A model generated the notes under the pieces. That model saw only the letters and a list, made by a program, of their open reading frames with translations. It was not told the DNA's origin and made no database searches. From Kiloniellaceae bacterium (GTDB lineage: Bacteria > Pseudomonadota > Alphaproteobacteria > Kiloniellales > J153), in NCBI GenBank assembly GCA_021776055.1, contig JAJFGP010000067.1, positions 1 through 64,000 of the forward strand: a DNA stretch of 64,000 nucleotides, written 5' to 3'. Below are positions 17,716 to 27,995 of this stretch, one piece after another. Positions within the stretch are counted from its first letter, which is position 1, and each line of letters starts with the position of its first letter. The translations under genes were made by a program, and so were the position numbers.

Positions 17716-18509
17716 GAACGCCCGCCGATCCATTCGAGGGACGCGGCCAACAGGTCACGCAGCAGTGGCCGGATACCGTCTGCCAAGTCCTCGCGAAAAC
17801 CGTAGGGCGCGCCCTCGTCCATGTAGGTGATCTGGCTGAGCTCAAGTTGCACCGCATGCACACCCGCCGCCGGGTCGCCGTTGGCGCGGGTGATGTAGCC
17901 GCCCTTGAATCGGCCATCGACCACGTGCGTGTATTCGGGCGACTCCGCCGCGACGGCGCTGAGACGGCTGAGTAACTCCGGATCGGTGCTCGTACCGCCG
18001 CCACTGCCGAAATTCAGATCCGGCAGGCGACCCTCGAAGAAGCGCGGCACCCGGCTGCGGATCGAATGCGCGTCCCATAGCAGGGCCCGGCCGTGCTGCG
18101 ATTTCAGGGCCGCTAGCTCGGCACGCAGCCGCTCGTGATAAGGCTGCCAGATAGCTTCCCGCCGCGTCGCGATCTCGGCATGATCCGGCTCAGTGCCATC
18201 CAGGTAGATAGACGCTTCGTCGAAGGTGGTGGCCGGGCAAAGACCGGTGTTGTTGGCCCCCGGATAAAGCGATGCGCCATCCGGGGGCCGGTTCAAATCT
18301 ATGACATAACGCGAATGAGTGGCGGCAATCGTGCTGGCGCCAAGCTCACCAAGAAAATCGTAGAGCCGGTCCACATGCCAATCGGTATCCGGCAAAGCTT
18401 GCGCCGCCGGGCTCAACCGCGCGGCAACGTCCGGGGGCACGTAAGTGCCCACGTGCGGCATGGAAACCAGTAGCGGTGTATCGCCCGCATGAAAACGAAA
18501 TGGATCCAT
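17712..18509 (-). CDS. hutG: N-formylglutamate deformylase
   Basis: Hydrolyses N-formyl-L-glutamate to glutamate and formate, the last step after HutF. 265 residues, normal for the bacterial family. Signature segments are LLVSMPHVGTYVPP, DTDWHVDRLYDF, NRPPDGASLYPG, DAHSIRS and RFKGGYITR. The track start at 18737 is too long. The ATG at 18509 begins MDPFRFHAGDTPLLVS and overlaps the stop of the upstream small membrane protein as TAATG, indicating translational coupling. Confidence 0.93.
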   Translation of the reverse strand: MDPFRFHAGDTPLLVSMPHVGTYVPPDVAARLSPAAQALPDTDWHVDRLYDFLGELGASTIAATHSRYVIDLNRPPDGASLYPGANNTGLCPATTFDEASIYLDGTEPDHAEIATRREAIWQPYHERLRAELAALKSQHGRALLWDAHSIRSRVPRFFEGRLPDLNFGSGGGTSTDPELLSRLSAVAAESPEYTHVVDGRFKGGYITRANGDPAAGVHAVQLELSQITYMDEGAPYGFREDLADGIRPLLRDLLAASLEWIGGRS

Positions 18510-18856
18510 TAGCGCCAACCCGCCAACGTCGAGATTCCGAGACCGAGAAAGAAAATTCCCATCGCCGGCCATTGCAACCGCCGCCAGCCCGACATCTCTT
18601 TCTGGAGGCGGACGTTCAGTAGGCGGATTAGCGGGAGTCCCACATTGCCCGCCCCATCCTTGCTTGGACGCGATTCCGGCAGAAGCCCGACGATGAAGGA
18701 TAACAGACCAAGGGCGATTAAACCCCAGGCACCCCAACGGAACGCCTCAACGCATGGTTCGCCATCAACACACGCTGCCTCTTGCGCCCAGGCCGGTAGA
18801 GCAAACGCCGAGGACAACGCGGCCAACCATAATCTGTTCCGTAAGACGCAAAACAC
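18509..18856 (-). CDS. Small membrane protein of unknown function, coupled to hutG
   Basis: 115 residues. An N-terminal signal-like helix (LWLAALSSAFALPAWAQ, with a possible cleavage after AWA), then two hydrophobic segments (WGLIALGLLSFIVGLLP and MGIFFLGLGISTLAG). I do not recognise a family. It precedes hutG with a TAATG overlap, so it should be co-translated with it. Two cysteines follow the signal (ACVDGEPC) and might form a disulphide. The role is not inferable. Confidence 0.6.
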   Translation of the reverse strand: MFCVLRNRLWLAALSSAFALPAWAQEAACVDGEPCVEAFRWGAWGLIALGLLSFIVGLLPESRPSKDGAGNVGLPLIRLLNVRLQKEMSGWRRLQWPAMGIFFLGLGISTLAGWR

Positions 18857-18956
18857 GGGCGGGTTTTTCCTCTGTCAATCAACCAGCAGCCTAGGATACA
18901 GCGCTGGCGGGAGCAATCGCGCCCTCCTCCGCTAGCCGCTGGCCAGTGCTCGGGAA

Positions 18957-18970
18957 CTTGTCTATACAAG
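18957..18970. promoter_or_regulatory. HutC-type operator upstream of hutC
   Basis: CTTGTCTATACAAG is the exact reverse complement of CTTGTATAGACAAG found upstream of hutH. It lies 48 bases before the hutC ATG and in the divergent region facing the small membrane protein/hutG pair, so it could serve both directions, including autoregulation. Confidence 0.8.
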
Positions 18971-19018
18971 TGCAATTATCGCCCGCATGGGCGACCCTGC
19001 CAAGGGCACCGGACGATC

Positions 19019-19756
19019 ATGACACGGCGCATGGACCGCAGCGGCATACCGCTCTATAAGCAGGTGAAAGAGCACATCGCCACCCGCATCCTCGCTGGCG
19101 ACTGGCCTCAGGGACAGCGGTTGCCCTCGGAGAATCAGTTGACCGGCGATTTGGGCGTCAGCCGTATGACCGCGCATCGGGCCCTGCGCGAGCTGACCGG
19201 CGAGGGCTGGCTTACGCGGATACAAGGGGCCGGCACCTTCGTCGCTGAATCCAAGGCGCAATCGGCGCTCATGGAGATCCGCAACATTCGCGAGGAGATT
19301 GCCGAGCGCGGGCGTACCCATTCCTGCGAAGTCGTGTTGCTGACCCAGGAAAAGGCCAATGCCGAGGTAGCCCATGTCTTGGAACTCAACGCTGGCGCGG
19401 ATGTGTATCACTCCGTGCTTGTGCACAAGGAAAACAAACACCCGATCCAGGTCGAGGACCGGCACGTCAGCCCGACCTTTGCGCCCAACTACCTGAAGCA
19501 GGACTTCATGCGGACGACCGCCTTCGAGTACCTCGGCCAACTCGGCCCCCTGGACGCGGCCGAACATATTATCGAAGCTGTCCTGCCCAACGAGGTGAAC
19601 CGCCGCCTGCTCCGCTGCCAGGCCGACGAACCCTGTCTGCTGCTGACCCGGCGAACGTGGTCGAACGGCCAGGTGGTATCGCGTGTCCGGCAGATGTATC
19701 CGGGGTCGCGCTACCGACTGGCCGGCCGGCAAGAATACAACCGAGCCACGCACTGA
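19019..19756 (+). CDS. hutC: HutC, GntR-family repressor of histidine utilisation
   Basis: 245 residues. N-terminal winged helix-turn-helix (about 10-78, [20 protein letters not shown] and [25 protein letters not shown]) and a C-terminal UTRA effector domain (about 95-235) that binds urocanate in studied HutC proteins. It is followed after 11 bases by hutU. The palindrome upstream of its ATG, repeated before hutI/hutF and hutH, fits an autoregulated repressor whose regulon spans all three loci. Confidence 0.93.
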   Translation: MTRRMDRSGIPLYKQVKEHIATRILAGDWPQGQRLPSENQLTGDLGVSRMTAHRALRELTGEGWLTRIQGAGTFVAESKAQSALMEIRNIREEIAERGRTHSCEVVLLTQEKANAEVAHVLELNAGADVYHSVLVHKENKHPIQVEDRHVSPTFAPNYLKQDFMRTTAFEYLGQLGPLDAAEHIIEAVLPNEVNRRLLRCQADEPCLLLTRRTWSNGQVVSRVRQMYPGSRYRLAGRQEYNRATH

Positions 19757-19767
19757 GGACCCCAACC

Positions 19768-21441
<1,674 letters not shown>

Positions 21442-21456
21442 TCCCAGAATCACCGA

Positions 21457-21484
21457 GGGCCGCGTCCTTTTCTGGACGCGGCCC
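21457..21484 (+). terminator. 11-bp hairpin after hutU
   Basis: GGGCCGCGTCC, loop TTTTCT, GGACGCGGCCC, 15 bases after the hutU stop and ahead of a convergent gene. Perfect pairing but no downstream T run. It may act in both directions. Confidence 0.65.
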
Positions 21485-21521
21485 CGATGCCGTCTCCCGT
21501 CTGTGAGCCTTGATGGCTCCG

Positions 21522-22055
21522 CTAGTTCTTCACCAGCGTGTACTTGAAGGTGCGGCCCGCCGTCACCTCAACCGGATGCTTGATACTCGAGTCAGCCATC
21601 TGCGCGTGCACCACGTACCAACCGGCCGGTAGGACCAACTCGGGTGTCGAGCCGGTGACCTGGGCAACCGTCGGCCGCGTCCCGGACGCGTCGCGACCAA
21701 AGGTCGTCACCCGCCAGCTAATCGCTTCGTCCACGGTGGCCCCACCGATCTCCGGAATTATCCGCAGACGGATGGTACCCTCGGGAAGCGCCGCCGTCTG
21801 TTCGCGCGCTACTTGTGCGACGCGGGTCTCGGCGACCTTTATGAAACCCGCCCGAAGATAGGTTCCGTGAAAAACGTCCGCCCGAATAAAATCACCCTGG
21901 AGGTAGTCTCCCAGGTAGACCTTCGCTGTAGTACTCGTTGCCGTTACCGGCGTGTTTGGAATCTTAGGAGTAGTAGCGGCAGCCTGCACCTCAACTGCCA
22001 AGAAAAGCCCTGCAAAAACAGCCGCTTGAGCGGCCCATTTGGCAAATCGCATCAT
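21522..22055 (-). CDS. Secreted beta-rich protein of unknown function
   Basis: 177 residues from the ATG at 22055 (track start 22193 rejected because MMRFAKWAAQAAVFAGLFLAV is a clear signal peptide, cleaved near VQAAA). The mature part has alternating hydrophobic strands and a C-terminal block (PELVLPAGWYVVHAQM..HPVEVTAGRTFKYTLVKN) like an immunoglobulin-fold or carboxypeptidase-regulatory-like domain. Threonine- and alanine-rich after the signal. A single gene; the 255 bases upstream are noticeably more AT-rich than the surroundings and contain no other gene I can support. Confidence 0.65.
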   Translation of the reverse strand: MMRFAKWAAQAAVFAGLFLAVEVQAAATTPKIPNTPVTATSTTAKVYLGDYLQGDFIRADVFHGTYLRAGFIKVAETRVAQVAREQTAALPEGTIRLRIIPEIGGATVDEAISWRVTTFGRDASGTRPTVAQVTGSTPELVLPAGWYVVHAQMADSSIKHPVEVTAGRTFKYTLVKN

Positions 22056-22310
22056 TCGCGAGCCCCCGCATTTTCTTGTTGATGACATTAATACTATGCA
22101 CGGGGGAGCATTTACAACCGGTGAATAATGCATTGCATTGCAGGAACTAAATCGAACCCCCGCTGGAACCAAAAAATCCAGCGTATTTGTCATAACTTAC
22201 CGAGAATTACTTAGGTTGTGTCAAAACAAAGGCACACCGCAATGCACAATAGACTTTGCAGGCTTCTTACGGGCTTCTCCGGCGACTCTGGTCGTACCGA
22301 GTCGTCCGAG

Positions 22311-23054
22311 TCACGTCGAATTTACCAACGCGCGCACGGCCTGTAGGCCAATAGGGGCGCCGCCGAACTCCGTCATGGCATCGCGCAAACACCCCCACAG
22401 GTACGCGGCGGACGCACTGTCGGCTAGCAAGTGGTAGGCCGGTAGCCGGCCTTTATCGTCACGGATGACGGTGCCGTTGAGACGGGCGATCGAGGTCTGC
22501 GCTATACACCCGGGCGCGAACTTGGCCGGGCGAAGATCGACGCCGCAAACCTTGGCGAACATGGCCGGGCTGTCCGCGCCCGTCAGCAGGAACCAGGCGT
22601 GAGTATCGGCGCGCGGTACCGGGAAGCCGCGTGGCGTCTTCGGCGGTATCGGCGCCTTGGCCCAAGCCGCAGCCAACCGTGCCGGCAAATCGTCCTCTCC
22701 GGCCAAGGCCCCCCCAGGAATAGCCCCAAGAATCAGCACCTCCCCCGGCGCCAGGCGCGCCGCCAGGGCACCGCCATCCTGTGTGACCGCTTGGTTGCTC
22801 TCCGGCGGCACCGCCACCTTCTGTTTCGCCAGCCATTCGGCCGTGCCCGCGCCTTTGAAACCAACCCGCGCCAACGGCGACAGATCGGCAAGACCGAGGC
22901 GCCGGGCCGCGGCCTCCTCTCCCGCCGGGTCGCCAAAGTGGGTGGCGATGGCCGCGCCGCCCTCGCCCTCAAAATGCGCGCCCGCCGACAGCAGTTCGCG
23001 GTAGACGAAGCTGCGGCGCAAATGATCGGTCGGTTGCGGAGCGCCGGTAGCCAC
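22311..23054 (-). CDS. soxG: Sarcosine oxidase gamma-type subunit (first set)
   Basis: 247 residues of the SoxG/GcvT-fold gamma subunit, last gene of the soxB-soxD-soxA-soxG operon. Characteristic segments are LADLSPLARVGFKGAGTAEWL, GFPVPRADTHAWFLLTG and RPAKFAPGCIAQTSIARLNGTVIRD. It starts at a GTG (23054) four bases after the soxA stop. In characterised heterotetramers gamma is structural. A possible weak terminator (CGACTC/GAGTCG) lies just downstream, near 22279-22300. Confidence 0.88.
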   Translation of the reverse strand: MATGAPQPTDHLRRSFVYRELLSAGAHFEGEGGAAIATHFGDPAGEEAAARRLGLADLSPLARVGFKGAGTAEWLAKQKVAVPPESNQAVTQDGGALAARLAPGEVLILGAIPGGALAGEDDLPARLAAAWAKAPIPPKTPRGFPVPRADTHAWFLLTGADSPAMFAKVCGVDLRPAKFAPGCIAQTSIARLNGTVIRDDKGRLPAYHLLADSASAAYLWGCLRDAMTEFGGAPIGLQAVRALVNST

Positions 23055-23057
23055 GAT

Positions 23058-25964
23058 CTACATCTCCTGCCGCTGATTATCGGGATCGTAGAACGGCAGC
23101 GGCACGACCTCGGCGCCAAGTTTGCGACCGCTGTCCAATTTGATTTCGATGGGCTTGCCGACCTCGGCATCGTCCGGATGCACGTAGGCCAGACCGATCA
23201 CCTTCTCCAGGTTTGGCGAGCGCACCACCGACGTTACGAAGCCGGCGATGGTATTCCCACGCAGTACCAAATTCGACTCTCCCGGCATCTCGCCCACCGG
23301 CCCCTCTATGGCGAAGCCGGCCAATTTGCGTGTCGTTGGCTGGCGCAGGCGCAACTCGATGGAGCGGCCGCCAACGAAGAATGGCTTTTTCTTGGCGATC
23401 GCCCAAGCCATGTCCACTTCGTGCGGGTGGCTCATGGCGTCGGTATCTTGGCCGATGATGATGTGCCCCTTCTCCAAACGCAGAACCCGCTGCGCCTCGA
23501 CACCGAAGGGACGGATACCCTGCGCGGCGCCGGCGTCCATCATCGCATCCCATAGCGCCTCGCCCTGGCTTGCCGGCACGTGCACCTCGTAACCCAGTTC
23601 ACCGACAAAGCCGACGCGAATGAAGCGGGCCGGAATTCCGGCGCAGAGCCCTTCGCGCACACCCATATACGGAAATGCCTCGGCTCCCAGGTCCACGCCC
23701 TCGGTCACCGCCGCCAGGGCGTCGCGCGACCGCGGTCCGGCAATGTTCACCCCGGCATAGGCAGCGGTCACGTTGGCCACATCCACGTCCAGGCGCCAAC
23801 GGGCATTCCACCACAGCATGCTTAGATAGATGCGGTCGACACCGCCGGTGGTCGCCGTCACATAGAAATGCTCGGGCCCCAAACGGCAAGCCACACCATC
23901 GTCGATGATCGTGCCGGCCTCGTTGGTCATCAGCACATACCGGGCGCGGCCGATGGGCTGCTTCTTGTAGGCGAATGTGTACATGCGCTCGAGGAACTCG
24001 GCCGCGTCCGGGCCGCGCACCTCCAGGCCACCCAGAGTCGACACATCGACAAGAGCCAGACCATTACGCACCGCCAGCGCCTCTTCCCGGATACAGGCTT
24101 CGCGCTGCGCCGGCGCGCCGTAGTAGGCCGGGCGCCACCACAGGCCGGCCGGCATCATCTTCGCCCCGGCTTCCAGGTGCCGGTGGTGCATGGCCGTATA
24201 GCGTTCCGGGTTGAAAGCGCGGCCGGCCAACACGCCCAACTTTTCGCCGGTGAACGGCGGGCGAGCGGTGGTCACGCCGGTCTGCGCCACCGTGCGGCCA
24301 CTAGCCTTGGCGATAAGGCGCGCGGTGCTCAACGCCGAGTGACGGCCCTGGCTCGGCCCCATGCCGACCGTGGAGAACCGCTTGACCAATTCGAGCTCAG
24401 AATATCCCTCGGCGGCGCTGCTTAGGATGTCGCGAACTTGCAGGTCTTCATCGAAATCGACGAAGTCCTTGCCCTTGGGGTGCGGGTAGATCGGCCAGGG
24501 AAAATTCGGGCTCTCGCCGGTTTCCGCCGGCACGCTTGGTTCAGCGCCAGCACCACCGGCAGCCCGCCACCCGGCACGACGGCCGTCCGCCAGCACCGCT
24601 TCCAGGTCGTGCCGGCCGTTGACCGACCCGGCCAGGTGCAGATGCTCCGGCAACCCATCGATGGAGAACATCGCCGCCGCATCGTCGTAACCCAAGCGGC
24701 CGCCCGCCTGCAGGGCCAACTGATAGGTCGGCGTATAGCCAACGCACATGGCGATGGTATCGCAAGCAACCCGCTCGCCCTGCCGCGCCACCTCGCCGGG
24801 GCCGACGATGCTGTCGATCACGGCGCCGACGGTGGATCGCTTGCCGGGACCCGCAACCGCCTGGCTCACCGTATGACCAGAGAGAACGCGCACGCCACGG
24901 GCGATCACCTCATCGATTGCCGGATCGGGCGGCGGTGCCTGCCGCTGATCGATGACCGCGGCAATCTCGACCCCCGCGTCCAGCAGATCCAGAGCCACCA
25001 GATATCCGTGATTGTTGCCGGCAAGCACGAGAGCGCTGCGGCCCGGACGCACGCCATACAGACGGATCAGGCGCTGCGCCGCCGAGCCCATCATCACGCC
25101 CGGCAGATCGTTGTTGCGGAAAATGGCCGGCTGCTCCAGCGCCCCGGCGGCAAGCACAACCTCGCCGGCACGCACCTTGTGCAGGCGGTTGCCGCGAATG
25201 ACCGGCAGCCAATTGTCGGCGAACCAGCCGTTGCAGACCGCATTGGTCATCACCGTGATGTTCGGCGCCGCCTCGACCGCCGCAACCAGCTCGGTACACT
25301 GCGCCGCCGCCTGTTCGCCCGCTGCGTCGAAGCGAGCGTAAGTCAACGCCCCGCCCAGAATCGGGAACTCCTCGACCAGCAACACCTCGGCGCCCGACTG
25401 TGCCGCCGATAGGGCCGCCGACAGTCCCGCCGGGCCACCGCCGATCACCGCCACGTCGTAGAAGCCGTATGCCTTGTCAAAATAACCGTGCGGCGCGTTG
25501 GTATCGACACGACCCAGGCCGGCCGAACGACGGACGATCGGCTCCCAGAAGCGTTGCCAAATCCCGCGCGGGCGATAGAACGCGCGGTAATAGAATCCGG
25601 CCGGCATGAAACGGCCGAGCCGGCCCATGAAGGCCGCGCGGTCGCGCTCCAGGCTGCCCGATACATTCTGCGGCACCACCGCCAGGCCATCGCTGATCGG
25701 CGCGCGATCGGCCAGAACGTTCGGCTCGGCGCCGATCTGCACCAATGTGTTCGCATCCTGTCCCGCCATGGTCAGGATGCCGCGCGGCCGATGGTATTTG
25801 AACGAACGCGAGAGCACGCGCACGCCATTCGCGGCCAGGGCACTGGCAATGGTATCGCCGGCGAAACCCTCATACCCCCGGCCTTCGAAGGTGAAGGCCA
25901 CGCGCTTAGACCGGTCGACCAAGGCCCCCGACGGCGCCGGCAGACGTAGGGTCTCGGCGCTCAC
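23058..25964 (-). CDS. soxA: Sarcosine oxidase alpha-type subunit (first set)
   Basis: 968 residues, the usual alpha-subunit size. Domains in order: an N-terminal ferredoxin-like domain without cluster cysteines (about 20-110, SFKYHRPRGILTMAGQDANT), an NAD-binding Rossmann domain (VIGGGPAGLSAALSAAQSG near 175), a middle region, and a C-terminal GcvT-like folate-binding domain (about 590-960). It transfers the methyl-derived one-carbon unit from an N-methyl amino acid to tetrahydrofolate. The start overlaps the soxD stop as ATGA. The substrate may differ from sarcosine, because the partner SoxD departs from the canonical zinc form. Confidence 0.92.
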   Translation of the reverse strand: MSAETLRLPAPSGALVDRSKRVAFTFEGRGYEGFAGDTIASALAANGVRVLSRSFKYHRPRGILTMAGQDANTLVQIGAEPNVLADRAPISDGLAVVPQNVSGSLERDRAAFMGRLGRFMPAGFYYRAFYRPRGIWQRFWEPIVRRSAGLGRVDTNAPHGYFDKAYGFYDVAVIGGGPAGLSAALSAAQSGAEVLLVEEFPILGGALTYARFDAAGEQAAAQCTELVAAVEAAPNITVMTNAVCNGWFADNWLPVIRGNRLHKVRAGEVVLAAGALEQPAIFRNNDLPGVMMGSAAQRLIRLYGVRPGRSALVLAGNNHGYLVALDLLDAGVEIAAVIDQRQAPPPDPAIDEVIARGVRVLSGHTVSQAVAGPGKRSTVGAVIDSIVGPGEVARQGERVACDTIAMCVGYTPTYQLALQAGGRLGYDDAAAMFSIDGLPEHLHLAGSVNGRHDLEAVLADGRRAGWRAAGGAGAEPSVPAETGESPNFPWPIYPHPKGKDFVDFDEDLQVRDILSSAAEGYSELELVKRFSTVGMGPSQGRHSALSTARLIAKASGRTVAQTGVTTARPPFTGEKLGVLAGRAFNPERYTAMHHRHLEAGAKMMPAGLWWRPAYYGAPAQREACIREEALAVRNGLALVDVSTLGGLEVRGPDAAEFLERMYTFAYKKQPIGRARYVLMTNEAGTIIDDGVACRLGPEHFYVTATTGGVDRIYLSMLWWNARWRLDVDVANVTAAYAGVNIAGPRSRDALAAVTEGVDLGAEAFPYMGVREGLCAGIPARFIRVGFVGELGYEVHVPASQGEALWDAMMDAGAAQGIRPFGVEAQRVLRLEKGHIIIGQDTDAMSHPHEVDMAWAIAKKKPFFVGGRSIELRLRQPTTRKLAGFAIEGPVGEMPGESNLVLRGNTIAGFVTSVVRSPNLEKVIGLAYVHPDDAEVGKPIEIKLDSGRKLGAEVVPLPFYDPDNQRQEM

Positions 25965-26257
25965 GCGGTCCCGTCCTTGGGCGCGAACTCTACCCGTTGG
26001 TTGTAGACCTCACTGGCCGGATAAGTGCGCAGAATTTCATCGGTAACCGTGTTGCGTTCGGCGATGAACCAGTAGCTGGTCGGCACATGGCACCACCATT
26101 CGCGCACCACACCGGCGGTGTTGTTGGCGTACCAGACATGCTCGGCCCAGGCGGCATCATCCGCCGTGGTCGGCTCGGGCATGTCGGCCACCTCGCCGAA
26201 ACAGGAGAACTCCGAGATGTTGCGCGGACCGTTCAGGGGGCAAGGCATGATCTTCAT
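25961..26257 (-). CDS. soxD: Sarcosine oxidase delta-type subunit lacking zinc ligands (first set)
   Basis: 98 residues from the ATG at 26257 (the longer track start is rejected). The N-terminus is MKIMPCPLNGPRNISEF. Canonical SoxD has CPxCG and a later HxHGC to bind zinc; here the second Cys is Asn and the later Cys is absent (WWCHVPTSYWF). The canonical paralogue at 51061 keeps all four ligands. The CPLNGPRNISEF type occurs as a recognised SoxD subfamily, so this is a subgroup trait rather than a fresh mutation (family knowledge, not checked). Overlaps soxA by ATGA and follows soxB by 10 bases. Confidence 0.88.
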   Translation of the reverse strand: MKIMPCPLNGPRNISEFSCFGEVADMPEPTTADDAAWAEHVWYANNTAGVVREWWCHVPTSYWFIAERNTVTDEILRTYPASEVYNQRVEFAPKDGTA

Positions 26258-26267
26258 CGCCGCACCT

Positions 26268-27500
26268 CTAGTGACTCGCCGCCGTGGCGCCCATTTCGTT
26301 CGCCAGATCGTAGGTGGCAAAACGATCCAGGCGGAAGGGCTTCAGGATGTCGGGCACGCGCCCGGTCGCCACGGTCTCGGCCATGTACTTGCCTGAGACC
26401 GGCGTCGCCTTGAAGCCCCAAGTGCCCCAGCCCGCGTCCAACCAGTAGTTTTGTAGCGGGCTTTCGCCCATGACCGGGCTGTAATCCGGCGTCATGTCGG
26501 TCAGGCCGGCCCACTGGCGCAACATCTTCACCTCGGCCAGGAAGGGGAACATCTCCAGGGTGTGGGCGATCAGGCTTTCTTTCAGTTCCAGGGTCGAGCG
26601 GGTCGAATAAAGCTCGTACGGATCGGAGCCGCCGCCGATCACCAACTCGCCGCGCGCCGTCTGCGATACATAGGCATGCAGCGCCGCCGAGCTGACCAGC
26701 GGATCGAGGAACGGCTTCAGCGGTTGTGTAACCATGGCTTGCAACGGGAAACTCCGAATCGGCAAGCGGAAGCCGGCCATGGCGGCTAGCTGCGAGCTCA
26801 TCCCCGCCACCGCCTGGACCACATGGCCGCAGGCGATGACCCCGCGCGTGGTCTCGACACCGACGGCCTTGCCTTTGTCGCGGCGGATGCCGGTCACCTC
26901 GGTGCGTTGGTGCAACTCGACGCCCATCTCGGCGGCGCGCGCCGCATAAGCCCAGGCCACGGCGTCGTGCCGGGCCGTCCCCCCGTCCCGGTGCCAGAGG
27001 CCGCCGAGAATGGGGTAACGCACGTCATCGTCCATATGTAGGCAGGGCACGATCTCGCGAATTTGCTTGCGGTCGACCATCTCGGAGCGAACGCCCAGAT
27101 GCTTGTTCACCTCGGCGCGCAGGCGAAAGGTGCGCAAGGAAGCATCCGAGTGGGCCAGGGTAAGCTGGCCACGCTGGGAATACATGATGTTGTAACCGAG
27201 GTCGTTCGAGAAGCGGGTGAACAGCTCCACCCCTTCTTTATAGAAACGCACCGATTCCGGGGTGATGTAGTTGGAGCGGATAACCGCCGTATTGCGCGCC
27301 GTATTGCCGCCGCCCAGATACCCCCGATCGAGCACACAGACATTGCGCACGCCCCAGTGCTTGGCCAAGTGGTAAGCCGTCGCCAGGCCATGCCCGCCGC
27401 CGCCGACGATGACCACATCGTAGGATGGCTTGAGCTCGCTGGGCGGCGGCAGATCGCGCCGGCCGCCCCTTACGGCGTGTCTGAGCAGTCCAATTGGCAT
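26268..27500 (-). CDS. soxB: Sarcosine oxidase beta-type subunit (first set)
   Basis: 410 residues. The FAD-binding [18 protein letters not shown] begins near residue 33, a flavin-site RSNYITPES follows, and TARHDAVAW contains the His that carries covalent FMN in studied SoxB proteins. It holds the amine-oxidising flavins of the heterotetramer. The start at the ATG 27500 (MPIGLLRHAV) is preferred to the upstream TTG. First gene of the operon; the palindromic element at 27524-27766 lies immediately upstream, so the promoter must sit within or beyond that element. Confidence 0.9.
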   Translation of the reverse strand: MPIGLLRHAVRGGRRDLPPPSELKPSYDVVIVGGGGHGLATAYHLAKHWGVRNVCVLDRGYLGGGNTARNTAVIRSNYITPESVRFYKEGVELFTRFSNDLGYNIMYSQRGQLTLAHSDASLRTFRLRAEVNKHLGVRSEMVDRKQIREIVPCLHMDDDVRYPILGGLWHRDGGTARHDAVAWAYAARAAEMGVELHQRTEVTGIRRDKGKAVGVETTRGVIACGHVVQAVAGMSSQLAAMAGFRLPIRSFPLQAMVTQPLKPFLDPLVSSAALHAYVSQTARGELVIGGGSDPYELYSTRSTLELKESLIAHTLEMFPFLAEVKMLRQWAGLTDMTPDYSPVMGESPLQNYWLDAGWGTWGFKATPVSGKYMAETVATGRVPDILKPFRLDRFATYDLANEMGATAASH

Positions 27501-27523
27501 GGCTTCGCACGTTAATACCAAAT

Positions 27524-27766
27524 CTCACTGATATGGACCCATTTCATGGGGCGTATTGGCCTTCCGGTTAGGCGCACGGCGCAGCGCGATGCGGGACATC
27601 GGGCAAGCCGTGCAACGCGGCCGGAAGGCCAATACGCCCCACCGAAGGCCGCCATCTTTTGTCCGTCGGCGTCGTTGCGGGCTGCTTGTGGTGCTCGCAA
27701 CACGGCGCAACCCGCGCCGATCCCACGGGCAAAAAATTGGCGGTGAAAAGGGTCCATATAAGTGAG
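27524..27766. repeat. Palindromic MITE-like element, copy 2
   Basis: 243 bases with terminal inverted repeats of about 23 bp (CTCACTGATATGGACCC against CTCACTTATATGGACCC, two mismatches over 23) and a perfect internal 21-bp inverted pair containing GCGTATTGGCCTTCCGG (27547-27567 and 27621-27641). The small hairpin CGATG/CATCG lies between the internal arms. The segment GTCGTTGCG..CTTGTGGTGC..ACACGGCG matches the corresponding part of the element at 9012-9280. No protein-coding capacity. It sits in the divergent region between soxB and the amino-acid transporter. Confidence 0.8.
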
Positions 27767-27995
27767 AAGGGGTTTTAGGGCGCGGTGGGCGGCGGCTGCC
27801 CGGCAATCGACACGTTCCCGCCAAAACACGCCAGAGCCCATGTTCCCGTCAATGCCGAGTCGCCGCAAGGGGCACATTCCTTAACGGATAGCCACTTGGC
27901 ACCAAAATGGGTATGTTGCCCCAGAGGCACGTGGCGCACGGCCCTGGGCCGTGCCAATGCACGCGAGCCGCCAACAAACGAGAGGGAGAGCATCA
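27767..27995. promoter_or_regulatory. Leader/promoter region of the amino-acid ABC transporter
   Basis: No gene. It contains a perfect 8-bp hairpin GCACGGCC-CTG-GGCCGTGC at 27936-27954, 42 bases before the transporter start. This is a possible mRNA leader structure. I do not recognise a riboswitch class, and the promoter itself could not be picked out. Confidence 0.35.

Noticed and set aside
22138-22437. Plus-strand ORF of 99 residues in the AT-rich gap before soxG
   Set aside because: No ribosome-binding site, runs into soxG on the other strand and has no family resemblance.
24438-25412. 324-residue plus-strand ORF opposite soxA
   Set aside because: Antisense shadow of the first soxA gene.
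27767-27995. Glycine or other amino-acid riboswitch before the amino-acid transporter
   Set aside because: Only a single 8-bp hairpin was found and no conserved aptamer motif could be recognised.
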